64,000 nt of DNA, taken from the NCBI GenBank assembly GCA_018389105.1, contig JACATO010002731.1, forward strand, positions 1,116,001 through 1,180,000, written 5' to 3'. The position numbers and the translations under genes are program-made. The stretch is from Nautilus pompilius (taxonomy: Eukaryota; Mollusca; Cephalopoda; Nautilida; Nautilidae). Shown piece after piece: positions 1-12,894 of this stretch. A model generated the notes under the pieces. It saw nothing but the letters and a program-made list of their open reading frames with translations, ran no database searches and was not told where the DNA came from. Numbering within the stretch: position 1 is the first letter of the stretch; every line of letters starts with the position of its first letter.

Positions 1-339
1 GAGGAATTGTTTCACCTTAAAATTGTATGAAATGATTGGTTAGAGATGTCAGTATGATAGTATTTGATTGGATTTTGTGAGAACCTACTACATACTAAGT
101 CACTTTAGGGTTTCATAACTTTTGATTTTATATAAGACATAAGTCATTTATTGTAATCAGAGCACAGGCAAGAAACAGGAAATTTTATTAGAGACCACAG
201 TTAGGATTTGCATTTTTTGCCAAAATGTCTTTTGTGTCATGAAAAGTGCCTATTATGCTCTTCAACTTGATCTAAAAACTGACAAATTCAAAAAAATTTT
301 GTCAAATCACTGTGTAACCTTGACAAAGTTGAGAAATTA
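1..339. other. AT-rich non-coding sequence, nothing recognised
   Basis: No sustained reading frame, repeat end or RNA gene is visible. The sequence is simple AT-rich DNA of the kind that fills most of the window. Confidence 0.6.
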
Positions 340-1035
340 GCAATTAATAGCATCTCAGATCACAGCAACCCGTAGGAATGCTGGCTTATCTCTAGAGCTA
401 TTTTCTTATTACTGTCAGACACTTTTTAAGGATGTCAGAATTCATGGTGATGTTGCTGCCTGAAAACCATTATATAAAATAAAAGGCTGAAATGGGCCTG
501 AGCTATAAAAAAAGAACAAAATCTATACCAGTGATGACTTTAAAACAGTTTAGTGAACAGACAAACATTCTACAAATTTCTGCTGCTGTGCCTGCCTTCA
601 TTTTTATGGTGATGTTAAGATAAACCCTTCTAAGATCAGTGCCAGTGGTCTTAGTGAATTGCAGAGGAAGAAATATTATAATGCAGTGACATTTTTGTAA
701 AAAAATCCATTGAAGATATCTATGTGGTGGATGGAATTTAAAAAATCACATTTTTGTCTACTACTGTTGACCAGGGATTCACTTTTGAACGAGAGAATCA
801 CTCGAAACACCTATCAAAGTGTACACAAACAATATACAGGAATTCTAAAATGTATGCACCGATCACTGTAATTTCCAGATCTGTGCTCAATAATAACCTG
901 TCTGAGGTGTTTAATGAAGAACATAAATTATCAGGCCCAAAGATGAAAATTAGTAGATGTTCAAATGAAACCCAGGTGAATATCATTTTAGTGATGCTCT
1001 TTAAGTCAGTAGAGTCCCTTCCACCTGAGAGAGAT
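340..1035 (+). pseudogene. degenerate coding-like relic of uncertain origin
   Basis: Codon-like stretches run on the plus strand in at least three frames with stops between them. One begins near 534 (MTLKQFSEQTNILQIS), one near 605 (DVKINPSKISASGLSE), and a longer one covers 754-1074 and contains LSKCTQTIYR and NETQVNIILVMLF. The pattern of helices with a central Cys and a late 'VNIILVML' segment weakly recalls the HEAT-repeat region of cohesin SA/STAG proteins, but I recalled this by eye and cannot align it. It could be a processed gene copy or a transposon-borne sequence. The tract ends in a poly-T run at about 1056. No promoter or intact start is visible. I am confident only that it is a broken coding relic. 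Confidence 0.25.
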
Positions 1036-1513
1036 AGATCTGTATTGTTTGTTTTTTTTTTTTTTACTACATGAATTAGTCATGGAAAAATCAAAATAAA
1101 ACCTATTTTTGATATCTCATTTTCACTTATGTGTGGTTTGTCACTAATTCTGCACTTATCAAAAACCATCTACTCTGGATAAAATGTCTTTGATGCCAGA
1201 CCAGTTACTTAATTTAATCAATCAGTCACCATTTTATTTTACTTTTTTAAAACTTAGAGATCATCAAACAATTATGATGATTTAAAAAAAAAAAAAATTG
1301 TGTGAACTTAATTTCTGGTTAACATTTTATCTCAGATTATGATATGTCTAATTAATTTTCTGAACTTTATTTTTATTTTCATTCTGACTACAGAATTTTT
1401 CTTTTAAGTAAAAAAAAAAAAAAAAAAAAAAAAAGATTAAAAATTACATAGAAGAGATTTTGAAAATTGTTATCTGTACTGTAGTGATAATTCAATTCTG
1501 TACACAGCAAATA
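1036..1513. other. AT-rich non-coding sequence with poly-A/T runs
   Basis: Long homopolymer tracts occur at about 1056-1066, 1284-1297 and 1411-1434. No gene or repeat family was recognised. Confidence 0.6.
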
Positions 1514-3733
1514 GTCAGGGTGTCCCAAGAAGATCACGCTTTTGTATGCTACCGTGCGAAGGCAATTTTTCTTTTCATTGTTAAGACACGTTTTATTTGA
1601 AAACTCAGATGACGGTATCATGCAATGCAACAGCACACCCCTGACATCTATTGTTTTCAGTGTGTGAAAAAAATGATCAGCACAAGCAAATAACAAAGTG
1701 GTACTGGAAATTAGAGAATGTTGCCACGGTACAGCATGCATAAACACGAGTATGAATTACTACAACTGCCATCAATCAACCTGCCTTACAGTTACATGGT
1801 AGAGGGGCAGATTCAAAGCTAAATGCATCTTAAAAGACGAGTAAAGAATGCTTTGAGAGGCTGTGTTCTCTGCAAAGTGAAGAGCACACTGCAGCTGCAT
1901 TGGCTGAATGTGAATGTTTAATACAAGCACATTCATATGGATGTCTGTTTGATATAAGCAAGTTAAGTGTCCACCAAATTCTGAAGGATGCAAATTGGAA
2001 ACTACATTCCACTACTATCACAGCCATTGGATGAAGATTATTTAGACTGGAGGCTTGAATTCTGATATGTCTTTAAACAGCCCATCAACATAATTGTATA
2101 ACCCGAAAAAAGTAAGTTTTGTTGAATTGTGAATAGGACAACTATGTGTATGGGAACACTGAGAACTTGTCAGGGTTCACAATGTAGATAGGCAGAGTTG
2201 CTTCCTGCAATCTTTTGGAGTCTTTTATCTTCAATGATAGTGATAGGTGACCAGTACTTAAAACTCTTTATAATCACCATTGTGCCTGACACACTTTCTT
2301 TACCATACATGATCTTTCAAGCAATATTACACTTAACCTGTATTTTCATTGACATGTGCAGGCATTTTTATATTGAAACTTTTCTGGGAGCTTGATTTCA
2401 CACCACCAGAATTTTTCTTGGATCTTTTGAAGGACAAGTTGTATACCTCAAAACCAGCTAATATCTATGAGCTTCAAGAGAGAATTGCTGTTGCTTCAAC
2501 AGTTATTTCTTGGAAAAAATATGTTGCTCGGTTTTCAAATACTGCGATGCCTACGTGGATGCTGATGGTAGACATTTTGATCACCTTTTTGTAGGATGTT
2601 ATCTTTGGATCAGAATTTCTACTCGATACATCAATCTAGTAATGTGCCTTTGTTTACTAGGCTATAGGAGAAAAGTATAATTTTTTGGCATATAAGTGAA
2701 TACTTTTTGCTATGGAAATCTTGGATTCAATTTTATTGACTTATCTGTGGATAGAATCATTGAAATTGCTTTAAGGATAAAATAAAAAATGACAAAGTGT
2801 ATCTTTTTCTGAAATAAAATGTAAAATTGTTAATTTGAAACAGATTATAGAAATTACTGCCCAGAATGTTTACTGATTGGGTGAGCATTTCACTATTAAT
2901 GCACTCATTGAAGTATGCAAAATTATCTAATCAATAACAAGTGTATGCTCATCAATTGTGGTCTATCTATCTTTTTCAGTTCTATGTATAAATACTCCAA
3001 ACAAATTCTCTACTTCATCTCAAAATGCCTTCTTGTAAAATCATGCAAGTTGTACATGACAGCTTTTCAGTTAGAAGTTAAAGAAGAAAAATGTTGGTAA
3101 CACGGCTGTGCACATTAAATAGTATCAACGAGAAATGTTAGGTACTGGTATAAAGAAAAAGATAAGTTACAGGGTTCAAAAGAAAACCAAATAGGCATAT
3201 TTCAGCTGCAAAACTAGGTGGACAAACATTGGGGATATTGGAAGACTGTGTGGTAACCCAATGCACTATGTCTTTGGGACTTAGTACTTATACAGCTGGG
3301 ACTAAAGACCAAACAAATTGCAACTAATGATCGTTGTCTTTATCTCTCCATATTTTTCTTTTTCTGTGTACAGTATTCACATTGATGACATTTTTTTTAA
3401 AAACCACCAAACTGATATACTAACTTAGTTCGTCTTTGAGAAAAAAATTATTTCAACACCCCATCTATCCAGAAGATTGTCTCTGTAGTTCAGTGATATG
3501 CACAAACAGCTTATTAATATTCATGAGCCTGAAAGTTCCATAGACAGTGATGTGATGCGATAATGTACACACTTCTGGGGAAACAGTGTTATGAAGGATT
3601 TAGCATATTGTTCTGACTGGTTAAAAGTTTGGCTAACTGCTGAAGTTGATCTAGCCTTGTCTTATCTTCTATATTGACTTATTTTCAAAAAAATATGGTA
3701 TTTACTTTCTCTTTTCTTTTGGGACACCCTGTG
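1514..3733 (+). mobile_element. mariner-like DNA transposon with CAGGGTGTCCC ends
   Basis: The left end reads CAGGGTGTCCCAAGA from 1516 and the right end is its reverse complement, TTTTGGGACACCCTG, ending at 3731, with a TA dinucleotide just outside each end. Plus-strand relics of a transposase of the DUF4817 helix-turn-helix mariner-like type lie between. About 1960-2030 encodes VHQILKDANWKL, resembling the part just before the DDE core. About 2380-2594 encodes LDFTPPEFFLDLLKDKLY, the 'SPDLTPxDFFLWGxLKDKVY' box with the last catalytic Asp position replaced by Glu, followed by YELQERI. The transposase should end close to the right repeat, but about 1.1 kb of unrelated AT-rich DNA follows, so a later insertion in the 3' part is likely. 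The element is old and inactive, with several frameshifts and stops. Confidence 0.7.
1900..2605 (+). pseudogene. mariner-like transposase, degenerate
   Basis: This is the recognisable coding core of the element at 1514-3733. Matching segments lie in different frames: VHQILKDANWKL about 1968-2003, LDFTPPEFFLDLLKDK about 2390-2437, then LYTSKPANIYELQERI to about 2486. Just before the stop, in another frame, is a trace of the family's C-terminal 'DGGHFEHL' motif (DADGRHFDHLF, about 2557-2592). The Phe-rich box resembles the third catalytic region, and the family would normally encode about 350 residues. The middle with the first two catalytic Asp residues is not recognisable. It would bind the terminal repeats and cut and paste the element into TA sites; this copy cannot. 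Confidence 0.6.
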
Positions 3734-6700
3734 TATGCATCTTGAGGTTCTCTGCAGACTGATAGTTTAAGATTGTATACTTCTGTAAAATCTTTTCTTT
3801 TGAGTTGTCCATAATTGACACTTACTACATATTACCAGCACCATACATGTGTAATCCTAATTTTGACAAATACTGCTAATTCTTTTGTTCTGGAGCTTTC
3901 TCTAAATCCCTGCTAAGTGCTAAGATGAGGATGGTTGTCAAAGATGTGTTCATATTTTCTTTAAAATCCATTAATGGCTGACGTTTAGTTTGTTGAGATT
4001 GCAGTGCCAAGAAAAATCTACTGCTGGTCATGTTTTCATAACCTTAAAGAAAACAACAAAGCCTGAGCTTTTACAGTTGATTTTAGGGATGACACTCAAT
4101 AATAACAGATCGTTAACCATAAAAAATCCAAAGCAAAGTGGAATTTATTTATCTATTTGTTAAATTGTGTGGCTTTTCTTAATATTAATTAAGTAGTGGA
4201 GCATCTTTCTAGTGTCAGGTCATAAAAAGATATTGGTAATAAAAATGTTTGGTAGACATTTTTAAAAAAGGGATACTAGTTTAGCAGCATAATTTGAATA
4301 TTATTTCATCTGCAGTAAGCTGAAATAAAGAAATATTGCATTAAGATGGTGTTATTTTTTTCTAGTGTATTAACTGTTGATTTTAGAGACTTTTAGAAAT
4401 TTTAATTTAAAAAGAACAAAAATATGACATTAAATAAACACCTGATGATGTTGGAAAATATCAATCATCAGAAATTGATAAAAAAAAATATAAAATAATG
4501 GTTAAGGTAAAAGAATGAAATCTGAATTGGCTATACTATAAATAGGAAATGACGTGAGAATTACAATTCCATAGTTTGAAACCTTTTTAAAGTGGAATGG
4601 AAAATTGATAAAGTTTAAGCTTTTAAAGATACTGTAAACAAAATTTTAAAAAATAATAATTATTGAAAATATGATTTTGATATTGAGAATTTTAGCATCT
4701 GAAATTGCATTGCAAAAGTATGACTTTATGTTCAAGAAGAGTATATTTGTAACCTATGTACTCAGCTAATCTGATCCTATATAGTGTACAGATTTGCCCA
4801 TGTATGCAATATCACTCACAGCAGACATTCCACAAAATGAGTGAGAAACATAGAGAAAAAGAAATGTTCTTTTTTCTCTAAGTGTTCTCAAAGTAGGCAA
4901 GTATGTATATTAAAAAAAACATCTATCCTCATAACTCAGCTCTTTATGATTTTAAGTTTTAATAATAACAAAAATTAATTTTGATTACTTATAAATATTG
5001 TATAATCTAGCCACAACTTATAAATTAATAATCAATTTTTTTCCCTAGTCTTATGAATATGTGGTGTTAAATTTTGGGTAATTTAGCACCGTATTATCAT
5101 ACATATACTACCATTGCTCTCACGTTCTTTGAAGCTACACTTTTAGTTTCATATAATGTAATTGTATGTTCTAAGTGACTTTTTAAAATTAATTTCCAGG
5201 AAAACCAAACTTTTAAGTTCTTTAAAAAGAATAAAAGTTTAAAAGTGGTCACTTACACCAAGTTACTATTATAATTTCTAATGGGATCTAGTTTTCAGAT
5301 TGCTATTAGTCAGAACCTATCTTTTCCATTCAATCCCAAAAGAAGCATTGATAAAATTATTAACCCTGTATTTACTGTGTGGAGATATGCTTACCAGATT
5401 GACTACAAACTTAGGTGTAATCTTGAAGAACAGCAGTATTATGAATGACAAAAGGCAAGTGAGTTAATAAAAACATATTTATCAAAAAATGTATTTAAAA
5501 AATTAACTTTTTCTTTTGTAGAAAAAATCTATAAATGGATCATTAGGAAATCTTTAATGTTATTTTAGTAATATGTCTAGTTAACCACATGTTGACTACT
5601 TGTGCAAGTCAGGTTTTGTATTTTTATCTAGCAAATCACTTCAGAATCTTTGCTTATATTTAACAGCTGAAATTTGATTTTTATTTTAATATTGCAGGAA
5701 GAGATATGAATTTGAAATCCTAAAATGATCATTAAGTGCCCCTTTGTACTTTAATGTGTTTAACTTTCCAGTAAGAGAGGATAATTAAAAACAATAATTT
5801 AATAAAGATTTTCAATATACACCATTGTTCCATCTCATCTCAGTGTTTACTTTCTAATAGTGTTTTTATTATTTTACTATTATAGATCTTGTTATCTGCA
5901 TGTATTGTGATGCATATGCTATTTATTTTTAGTAGGATACTAATTTAATGGTTTTAACATTCTCATAATGCATAAATTACCCCATGATGTGGAGAGAGTT
6001 ATTTTGTAAAAATTCCATTTTTCATTGACTCTGTAAATCTGTGCTCCTAAGGTTAGAGAGTGTTATATGTAATAAATTTCCAAAGAACTAAACACAGTCA
6101 AAGCAAGATTGGGAAATTTAAACCAGTTATAACTTTATTTTTCAGTTAGTGATGAATAATAATAAAAATCTTGTCATACTTGTCATCACTGTGTGTGATG
6201 AACGTAGTTATAACTGCATCGCAAACAAAAATTTTATGCTATAAGTTTATTGGTTAATGAATTTCAAGTTTTTTGTATATGCAGTGATACACTTGACAAA
6301 ACTAAGATGACTATAAATGTAAGCATGCTTATAATTAGTTAAAAATGTTTTGATTTTTGTAAATCTCTGTTGACAAAATAACCGTGCAAATTTATGTTCA
6401 TGTAACAGTTTTCCACAAAGAAATTAAAGACTAAGTTACAGAAAGGCAATTACTTTAGTTACAGATATAAAGGAAAGGAGAGTTTCACCTGTGGGCAGAG
6501 GGATTCTGTGCTAAGTATATTTTGTGACTTTTGTACCTGCTTTTCAGTTCTGATGTTTGTATTTGAAAGAGCAAGTGTCAAGCCAGGACATTGTGTTCTT
6601 AAAATTAAAGTTTTTCAGCTTGGGCTCTGTTGACAAATCTCTGTTCAAAATAAACACAGCTAAACAAATGTTTTTTAATGGCACTTCTGGTTTGATTTGC

Positions 6701-8045
6701 CATACTTTAGAATAATCTATCTGTGTTTCACTTTACTGTTTTAATTGACACCTGTGCATTAAAAAAATCACTAGAAGCAAATAAATTTTAAGGAAGTAAG
6801 ATAGGCTTTTTGTTTTGATTTTGCTTTTTTAAATAAGAATTACATATCTTTTTTATTTTAATGATTATTAAAAATATAAAAATTTAGATATTGTAGAAAA
6901 TAATCCTTGTAAAATCATTTCAGTCCTAAACATAATCATACTTCATTTATTTATTGTATGTTACTTTCAATGATAATATAATGCAGATCTTTTATTTAAT
7001 TTTATGTAGAAAGCAATTAAATTAAGACTCTGAATTTTTTAGTTTTTCAGTGTTTAACAACTTTCCTTTTTTTGTTGTTGAAGGAAATATGTTTTACAGT
7101 TATCTTTTCATTTTTGAGTATTTAAGCAGTTTTCCATCAGATACCAGCAATGCGACATTAGTGTGATGTTGCTTCTTTATGAATTTTTAAAGATTGTCTG
7201 AGTTTTGGATATTGTGTAGCTGGATGGTATGTGTAATTAAAGGTAGCCACAGAAACATGTGCACCCATTCATGTAACTGATTAAATTAGATAACTTCAGT
7301 TATGAGAATAATTTATTTATGCATACTACTAATAATAATCTGTTTGATTTTTGTTATTTTATAAGAAAGGAATCAATTTTAGCAGTGGGTATTTAGGCCT
7401 GATCCATGTTTTAATCGGAAAAACCAAAATTTTTTGCATAGTTCAATTTAGAATATTCAACATGCTTCTGGCTTTAAGAATTTTTTTTAGATTATACGAT
7501 TTAGTGGCATATTTTCTGCCATTTGGAAATTTTAAAAATTGACTAGTATTATAATATTCTAAAATTTACATCAATGATTTTAAAAACTTGCAGAAAAGCA
7601 TTTTAGGAAGAAAAAACCTATTTGAAGCACCATCAAGCATCATGACCATGCTTTTGGTGTTTTAACAATAGTGTTATTTCTGAGTTCTGACATTAAAAAG
7701 CCAACCAATCCTAAGATAAATCCAGCACAATGGAGAGGAACGTTCTAGAAACTGAACTCAAAGGAATACCTTGGTAACATTCCTAATTTTAAACTGTATC
7801 TGAAAAAGAACAAATTTTCTAATTATCTTTTGAGAGTAGGAGATCACCCATGGTAGAAAAAGATGCTTGCTATAGTCAAAATACACTAAAGCATATTAAA
7901 AGCCACACCATAGGCATTTTAAAGCAGATATTACTTTATAATGCAGCTAATGCAATGAAAATAGTACAAAAATTGGCAGTCATTTAGCAATAGCTGTGCA
8001 ACACAAAGAGAGAGATCTTTTCAGTATATTTTAATAAGGATGTCT
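3734..8045. other. long AT-rich non-coding stretch
   Basis: I see only low-complexity AT-rich sequence with short poly-A and poly-T runs. No frame longer than about 60 codons looks coding, and no terminal repeats, tRNA-like boxes or splice-bounded exons were found. Confidence 0.6.
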
Positions 8046-8059
8046 AAAGGTAAAAAGGG

Positions 8060-8340
8060 TATTACATAAAAAAATAAATATTGGGTATGCTCTCCAGCAG
8101 CCTTAATACATACCATGCAGCATAATTGCTTCAATGACTTTTAAGATTTTGAATGAGGATGTGATATCCTTTGCCATTTCTGGCAAATTATAGCCCTAAA
8201 TTGGATCAAGTTCTGCATTGGCACATGACATTTCAATTGTTGTCAAATCTCATCCCACAACTGATCTACTTGTGCAAGATCAGGGGACAAGCAGCCCATG
8301 TGAGCAAAGGAATGGTTGGAGATATCAGCATACTCTGTTT
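8060..8340 (-). pseudogene. Tc1-like transposase, C-terminal remnant
   Basis: Read on the minus strand, the sequence gives LSPDLAQVDQLWDEI followed, after a stop, by QQLKCHVPMQNLIQFRA and WQRISHPHSK. This follows the order of the Tc1 C-terminus: SPDLNPIEHLWDEL, then a basic segment, then 'EEWxxIP'. The catalytic Glu of the NPIE box is not preserved; the matching position reads VDQ. It then runs into a segment ending near 8080 that resembles the usual last residues. The N-terminal half and terminal repeats were not found. It is a short, old fragment. Confidence 0.45.
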
Positions 8341-8499
8341 GGCACCATGAGAGCATGCTGCTTTGCTGAAATGAGTGAAGTTCTAGGTGATGTCAAAAGA
8401 AAAATCATTCAGATTCATTTGCTAATTCACATGACCCTTAAAACATGGAGCAGTACGTTTGCTCTCCATCTGTCATTCTGAAAAACATTCATTTTGGTA

Positions 8500-10150
8500 C
8501 CTTTCACCTTGACAGTGCCACTCTATATGATGATGCTGTGTAAAGTTAAAACAGTTTAATGATCTATGTGGCAGCAATTATTTTTAAAGATATGATTGGT
8601 AAATTGTATTAAAATGTCATTAGTTAGTATATATTAGTTTAACTAAACTTGTAATAGTTGGCAACCAGAATATCTCAGCTTGAATTTTTATTTGTCTCGA
8701 TCAATTTTCAGCTAATAGAACTAGTTTATCAAAATTTTCGGTCAGCTGGTCTGATTCCTGAAAAATTTCATCTAATAAAACTTTCATGACTTTTGATATG
8801 TCTACATGTCTCTTACAATGTAAAAGCGATGCAATCATGGGTAAAGATATGCTGTAACATTATCATATTTAATATTTTAATGCTTTTTTCAATAATTTTA
8901 AATTTGAAAATATTGATTTATTATTATACATCCATACAGTGAAATTTTTCTTTAAATTTCCAAAAAACTTAAGGAAATGTACTTAACCTTCTAATAAAAT
9001 TTGAGTTTCTGTTTTGACCAAAAAAGGTGCATACAAATTTGTTCAGTTAAAAGGGGATTCGTTGTAGTTACTATTTAGAAACACAATTTTTGATAACAAA
9101 AGTATATTTTATTGTTGCCATGGATCTTTTAATAAATATTTAGACAACAGAAGTCTTGTACTTTCATATTTGTAAATAAAACCAAAGTAAGATTATCTTG
9201 CATAAAAGCTTTAAAAGGCAATTCCTTTATAAAATTATAAATAAAAGTATGACAATTTATTTCAGGTTTTATGGTCAATGAAGTCTAGAGCTTCCAGATG
9301 TTTTGCAGATTGCTTTGTTAAAACTATCAAATTACAATTAAAAATTTTAAAAAAATTTTTTACAGTAGAAAATTTCTAACATCTAGAAATAAAACCAGGA
9401 ATTAGCCAAAGAGAAATTGGGACTTGATCCCTAAAGATACAATATGCTAACATAAGAATAACTTTATAAAAAAGGATATCTATGCTTGGTGAACTGACTG
9501 TTTCTTTTTTTTTTTCAAATTAAAGTTGCATTTCTCAAATACAGAAGAGGGACACAAATTGTTTTCATAGGCAGGGTAATGATTGGATTTGGGAAGATGT
9601 AAGTACTAGCTGTTGTTTTTTTTTTTTTTTGTTTTGTATCCTGAAAGAAGAAAACTATTTTAGATAAGCAATTATCAGCTGTAACTTCCAAGTAGTAAAA
9701 ATACTAAGTGTCAAGGCAGTAATTGTCAGTATTTTTCAACCCCAGTGACTCTACCAATCAAATGTTGCAGCTTTTTTTTAAAGAAAAAGAAAAATGTAGC
9801 AATAACGTTTCAATGTATCTTCAGTAGAGTAAAGATGATTATTCAGTAAACGACAAAAACTTAGTAAGGTTGCTTGTGAAAGAGAAAATCAGAAAAACTA
9901 GTTTAAAAAGATGGTCTTTAGATATCTCTATCACTAACTTCTTGCAAAATATATCTATAGTAAAATAAAACTAGTACTTGATAACTGAGAATGATAAGAA
10001 AATGGTGAATGATTGTACAATGGGTGTAGAACAATAGTGAAGATAGTAATTATAGCCATATCAAAAAATAAAGCTTTAGCTCTTGGTAAGCAATTTTTCA
10101 CTAGCAATTTTTTGGACAGTACCTGCTAAGGCCTAAAGACACATAAAAGT
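8500..10150. other. AT-rich non-coding sequence
   Basis: No gene, repeat end or structured RNA was recognised. Poly-T runs occur at about 9506-9515 and 9617-9630. Confidence 0.6.
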
Positions 10151-10152
10151 TT

Positions 10153-10445
10153 GATCTGGTGACCAAGTGGTTAGGCTATTGGACATCCAAGGCTGAGGGC
10201 ATGGGTTCACTTTCTGGTTGTGATTGGCTCAGTTTGGAGTATCTCCCTGGCATGGTTTATTCTCACTTTTACCAGCCGGTCATTTGGGTTTCCTTTCATA
10301 TCTAAGAATTAAGGGTTCTAGAAAGGATTTCCCCTTCTGAACTTGGTGGTGCCAGATCCTAATGGCGCAGGATAATGCCCTCTAGCAGATAACTGTGGTA
10401 CTACGATTGCCAGAATTATTTTCCTTGTAGAGACTGATGAATAGG
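10153..10445 (+). repeat. tRNA-derived SINE, fullest copy in the window
   Basis: The 5' part is tRNA-like. An A-box-like GGTGACCAAGTGGTTAGGC (10160-10178) is followed about 35 bases later by a degenerate B box, GGGTTCACTTT. The body contains motifs shared with the other copies in this window: CTCCCTGGCATGGTTTATTC, ACCAGCCGGTCAT, GGGTTCTAGAAAGGATTT, and the tail CCTTGTAGAGACTGATGAA followed by an A-rich run. At least six other copies share these blocks in the same order, which identifies one interspersed family transcribed by RNA polymerase III and moved by a LINE's machinery. Confidence 0.65.
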
Positions 10446-10715
10446 GAAAAAAAGTTTGATTTATAATATTCTGGATTTTTCTTTTGATTTTTAAAAATAC
10501 AATGCATGTAAAATGGATTTTAGGATTTTGAAGACAACATTAACTTTATGTAATTTTGTTTGTTTATTATTGCTATTCTTCCTCAACCTGTATACCAACA
10601 TTGGCACATAAGGCATCCATCAGAGGAATTCCCTAGTTTAAATTTTCTACACCAAGTAGAGGATAATAAGATATAAAGGTTAGCCACATGACCACCCACT
10701 GCAGAAAGTCCCTCC

Positions 10716-10900
10716 TAGCATTCTTCATTTTTTAGATGTGGGAAGAAGCTGGTGCCCAGCAGAAAACTGCATGTCTGGCTGGTGAAAAGGAACCAGGCTA
10801 AGGAGTTGCACCAAACTGAGCCAGTCCTGACCAGGATTCAAACTTGTGCTCTCAACCTTAGCAGTCCAGTAGTTTACCACTAAACCTCTGCATAGCCTTA
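10716..10900 (-). repeat. tRNA-derived SINE, 5' part
   Basis: On the minus strand the copy starts with TTTAGTGGTAAACTACTGG (A box) and carries GTTTGAATCCTGG (B box), a clearer tRNA-like head than the copy at 10153. It continues through GGCTCAGTTTGG and TTCACCAGCCAGACATG to the CCCACATCTAA block and stops there, so the 3' half is missing. The open frame across it is an accident of the repeat. Confidence 0.65.
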
Positions 10901-10914
10901 GTATTACTATCACT

Positions 10915-12150
10915 GTACCATTATTTATTGTTATTTTTAATTTTGGGCTTTTTTAAATGTTAGAAGATTTTCAGTACACACACACACACACACAACACAT
11001 TCCATGTTTTGTTCCATTTTTAGGGTAACAAAATCATATTGTCAGTCAGTCTGTTGTCTAGCCAATGGGTGGCAGAAAATCAGACAATTGATTTTACTTT
11101 TTTCTGTTCTATGATAGAAAATTTAAGGGAATTTTGTGTGTGGGGGAGAATAATATTATTTAAAACAAATTATTTATGTGGATTACTAATTTAAAGTGGT
11201 ATTTAACATTTCTATAAGAATTTATTCTTCATTGTCAATTCATTAACTAACTCTTAGTAATGGGAATCAAATAAAGAAAACTAATGTATATACAAATAGA
11301 AAAAACAAACATCTTTTACAAAAAAATGTTTTTGTATTTGTAACTGAACACAAACAATACCTTATCTCTTGTATTCTCTGGTTTGTTTGTCAATGTTTTG
11401 CAGACTCCTCTGGGTAATGTACAGTAGTTATGCCATTACCTAATATATGCAAGATTTTGTTTTAGTCCTTTTGAGCTAAACTGATATTTCAAGTAAGTGT
11501 TTTCATTCCTTCCTCCTCATTTTATGTAATACAATGCCTACTAAAACAAAAAGTAGCTTCAAGTTACCTTTCATTGTTGAGTAAAAGGCCAAACCATTTT
11601 CCTAATGGGGTCTCGTAGTCTTTTGGACTAAATCCATCCACAGATTGTTAATGCAAACCATATTACCAAAGTTTTAATTTTGTATTTTTAATTTTAAATT
11701 TTAAAACTTCAATATGAAAAATGATATAGCTAATTTTTTTGTGTTGAAAACGAAAATAAAAGAACTGACAAGTTTTTTTTTTCTTTTTTTCTAAAAACGA
11801 TGTATGCAAAATTTTTTGTGATCTTGCATGTTGTAGATGTTCACTAAGTTTTAACCCCCTAACTCATTTAGCAAAATAGATACTTCAAAGACTTTTTATG
11901 TCTTCAGTTATAGAATGATTACACCATAACCAGGAGAGTAAGGCTTCTTGGCAATAATAAGTGAGAGTTGGTATAAAAACATTCTTAGATAACCACATCT
12001 AACTGTTTGTAGAAATCCTATTGGCTTGTTTGCCTTCCCACACTGTATTCATTAACATTGCTAAAGCCACAAAATGCTAGACCATTCCCCCTCAGCATAC
12101 AATTTAGAGTTTCCATGCATTACAAACAGACTTTGATTAATGGTTTGAAT
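10915..12150. other. AT-rich non-coding sequence with an (AC)n microsatellite
   Basis: A short CA repeat lies at 10976-10993. No other structure was recognised. Confidence 0.55.
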
Positions 12151-12152
12151 AT

Positions 12153-12229
12153 ACTAAAGGCATTCAGATGAAATCCAACTGAAATATTGTTGTAATGTAT
12201 TTGGCTAGCTTTCATTTGAATACCCCTAC
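12153..12229. repeat. palindromic MITE, copy 1
   Basis: The two ends are inverted: TTCAGATGAAATCCAACTGA on the left and GCTAGCTTTCATTTGAATAC on the right. The same outline (AAATGAAA-CCAGCTGAA facing TTTCATTTGAA) recurs at 36631-36712 and 42491-42579. It is a tiny non-coding element of about 80 bases, probably mobilised by a Tc1/mariner transposase. Confidence 0.55.
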
Positions 12230-12831
12230 ACAACTGGAATAAAACTCTACTTATTTTTTTTTGTTTTTAAAAATGAGGCTTTTCTAAAATTGTATTTGTC
12301 CTATATTTCAGTGAAAACTCAGTTGTTGGTTTTCCAATAAACTGTTTTATTCTCATTGTAAATTCAAACACCATTCTGTTTTGTACTAGTGTTTTCTTTC
12401 TGCTGCTATTTACCCTAACCCCTCCTCTCTCAGAGTGTTTTGTCTACTATGTTTAATCTAATATTTATTTCCAGACATGGTCAGCATGACTGATGTGCAG
12501 TCAACTGTGCAGGAAATTGTACTCATCAATATATTATCACACTAAATGTTTTGCTGCAACATGGAAGCTACTAACAAAATGATAATGGTAAAGATGTTTG
12601 GTTTTATTAGATATGAAGAATTATAGATTATTGTGTTAAGTGGCTAACTGTTAGTGATCTGTACATTTACAATATATTTTTTTGTTTTTTTGAATTCTTT
12701 GGTATTTTCAGTGAGAAAAGAGTTAAGCTTTCAAAAGACAATTTTACTGCACAATGCAAGAATGAAATAAACTTAATTTTTTTCCTTATATTAAGGAGGA
12801 TTGAAGAGATTTATAAACCATTATATTATAT

Positions 12832-12855
12832 GATAATAATAATAATAATAATAAT
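12832..12855. repeat. (ATA)n microsatellite
   Basis: About eight tandem copies of an AAT/ATA triplet are visible. Confidence 0.9.
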
Positions 12856-12894
12856 TTTGTACTGTTTCAAAGGAAGAAAGGATGGGCAGATACA

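Noticed and set aside
754-1074. 106-codon frame as an intact small gene
   Set aside because: It ends in a poly-T-encoded Phe run. Coding character starts upstream in other frames with stops between, so it is a relic.
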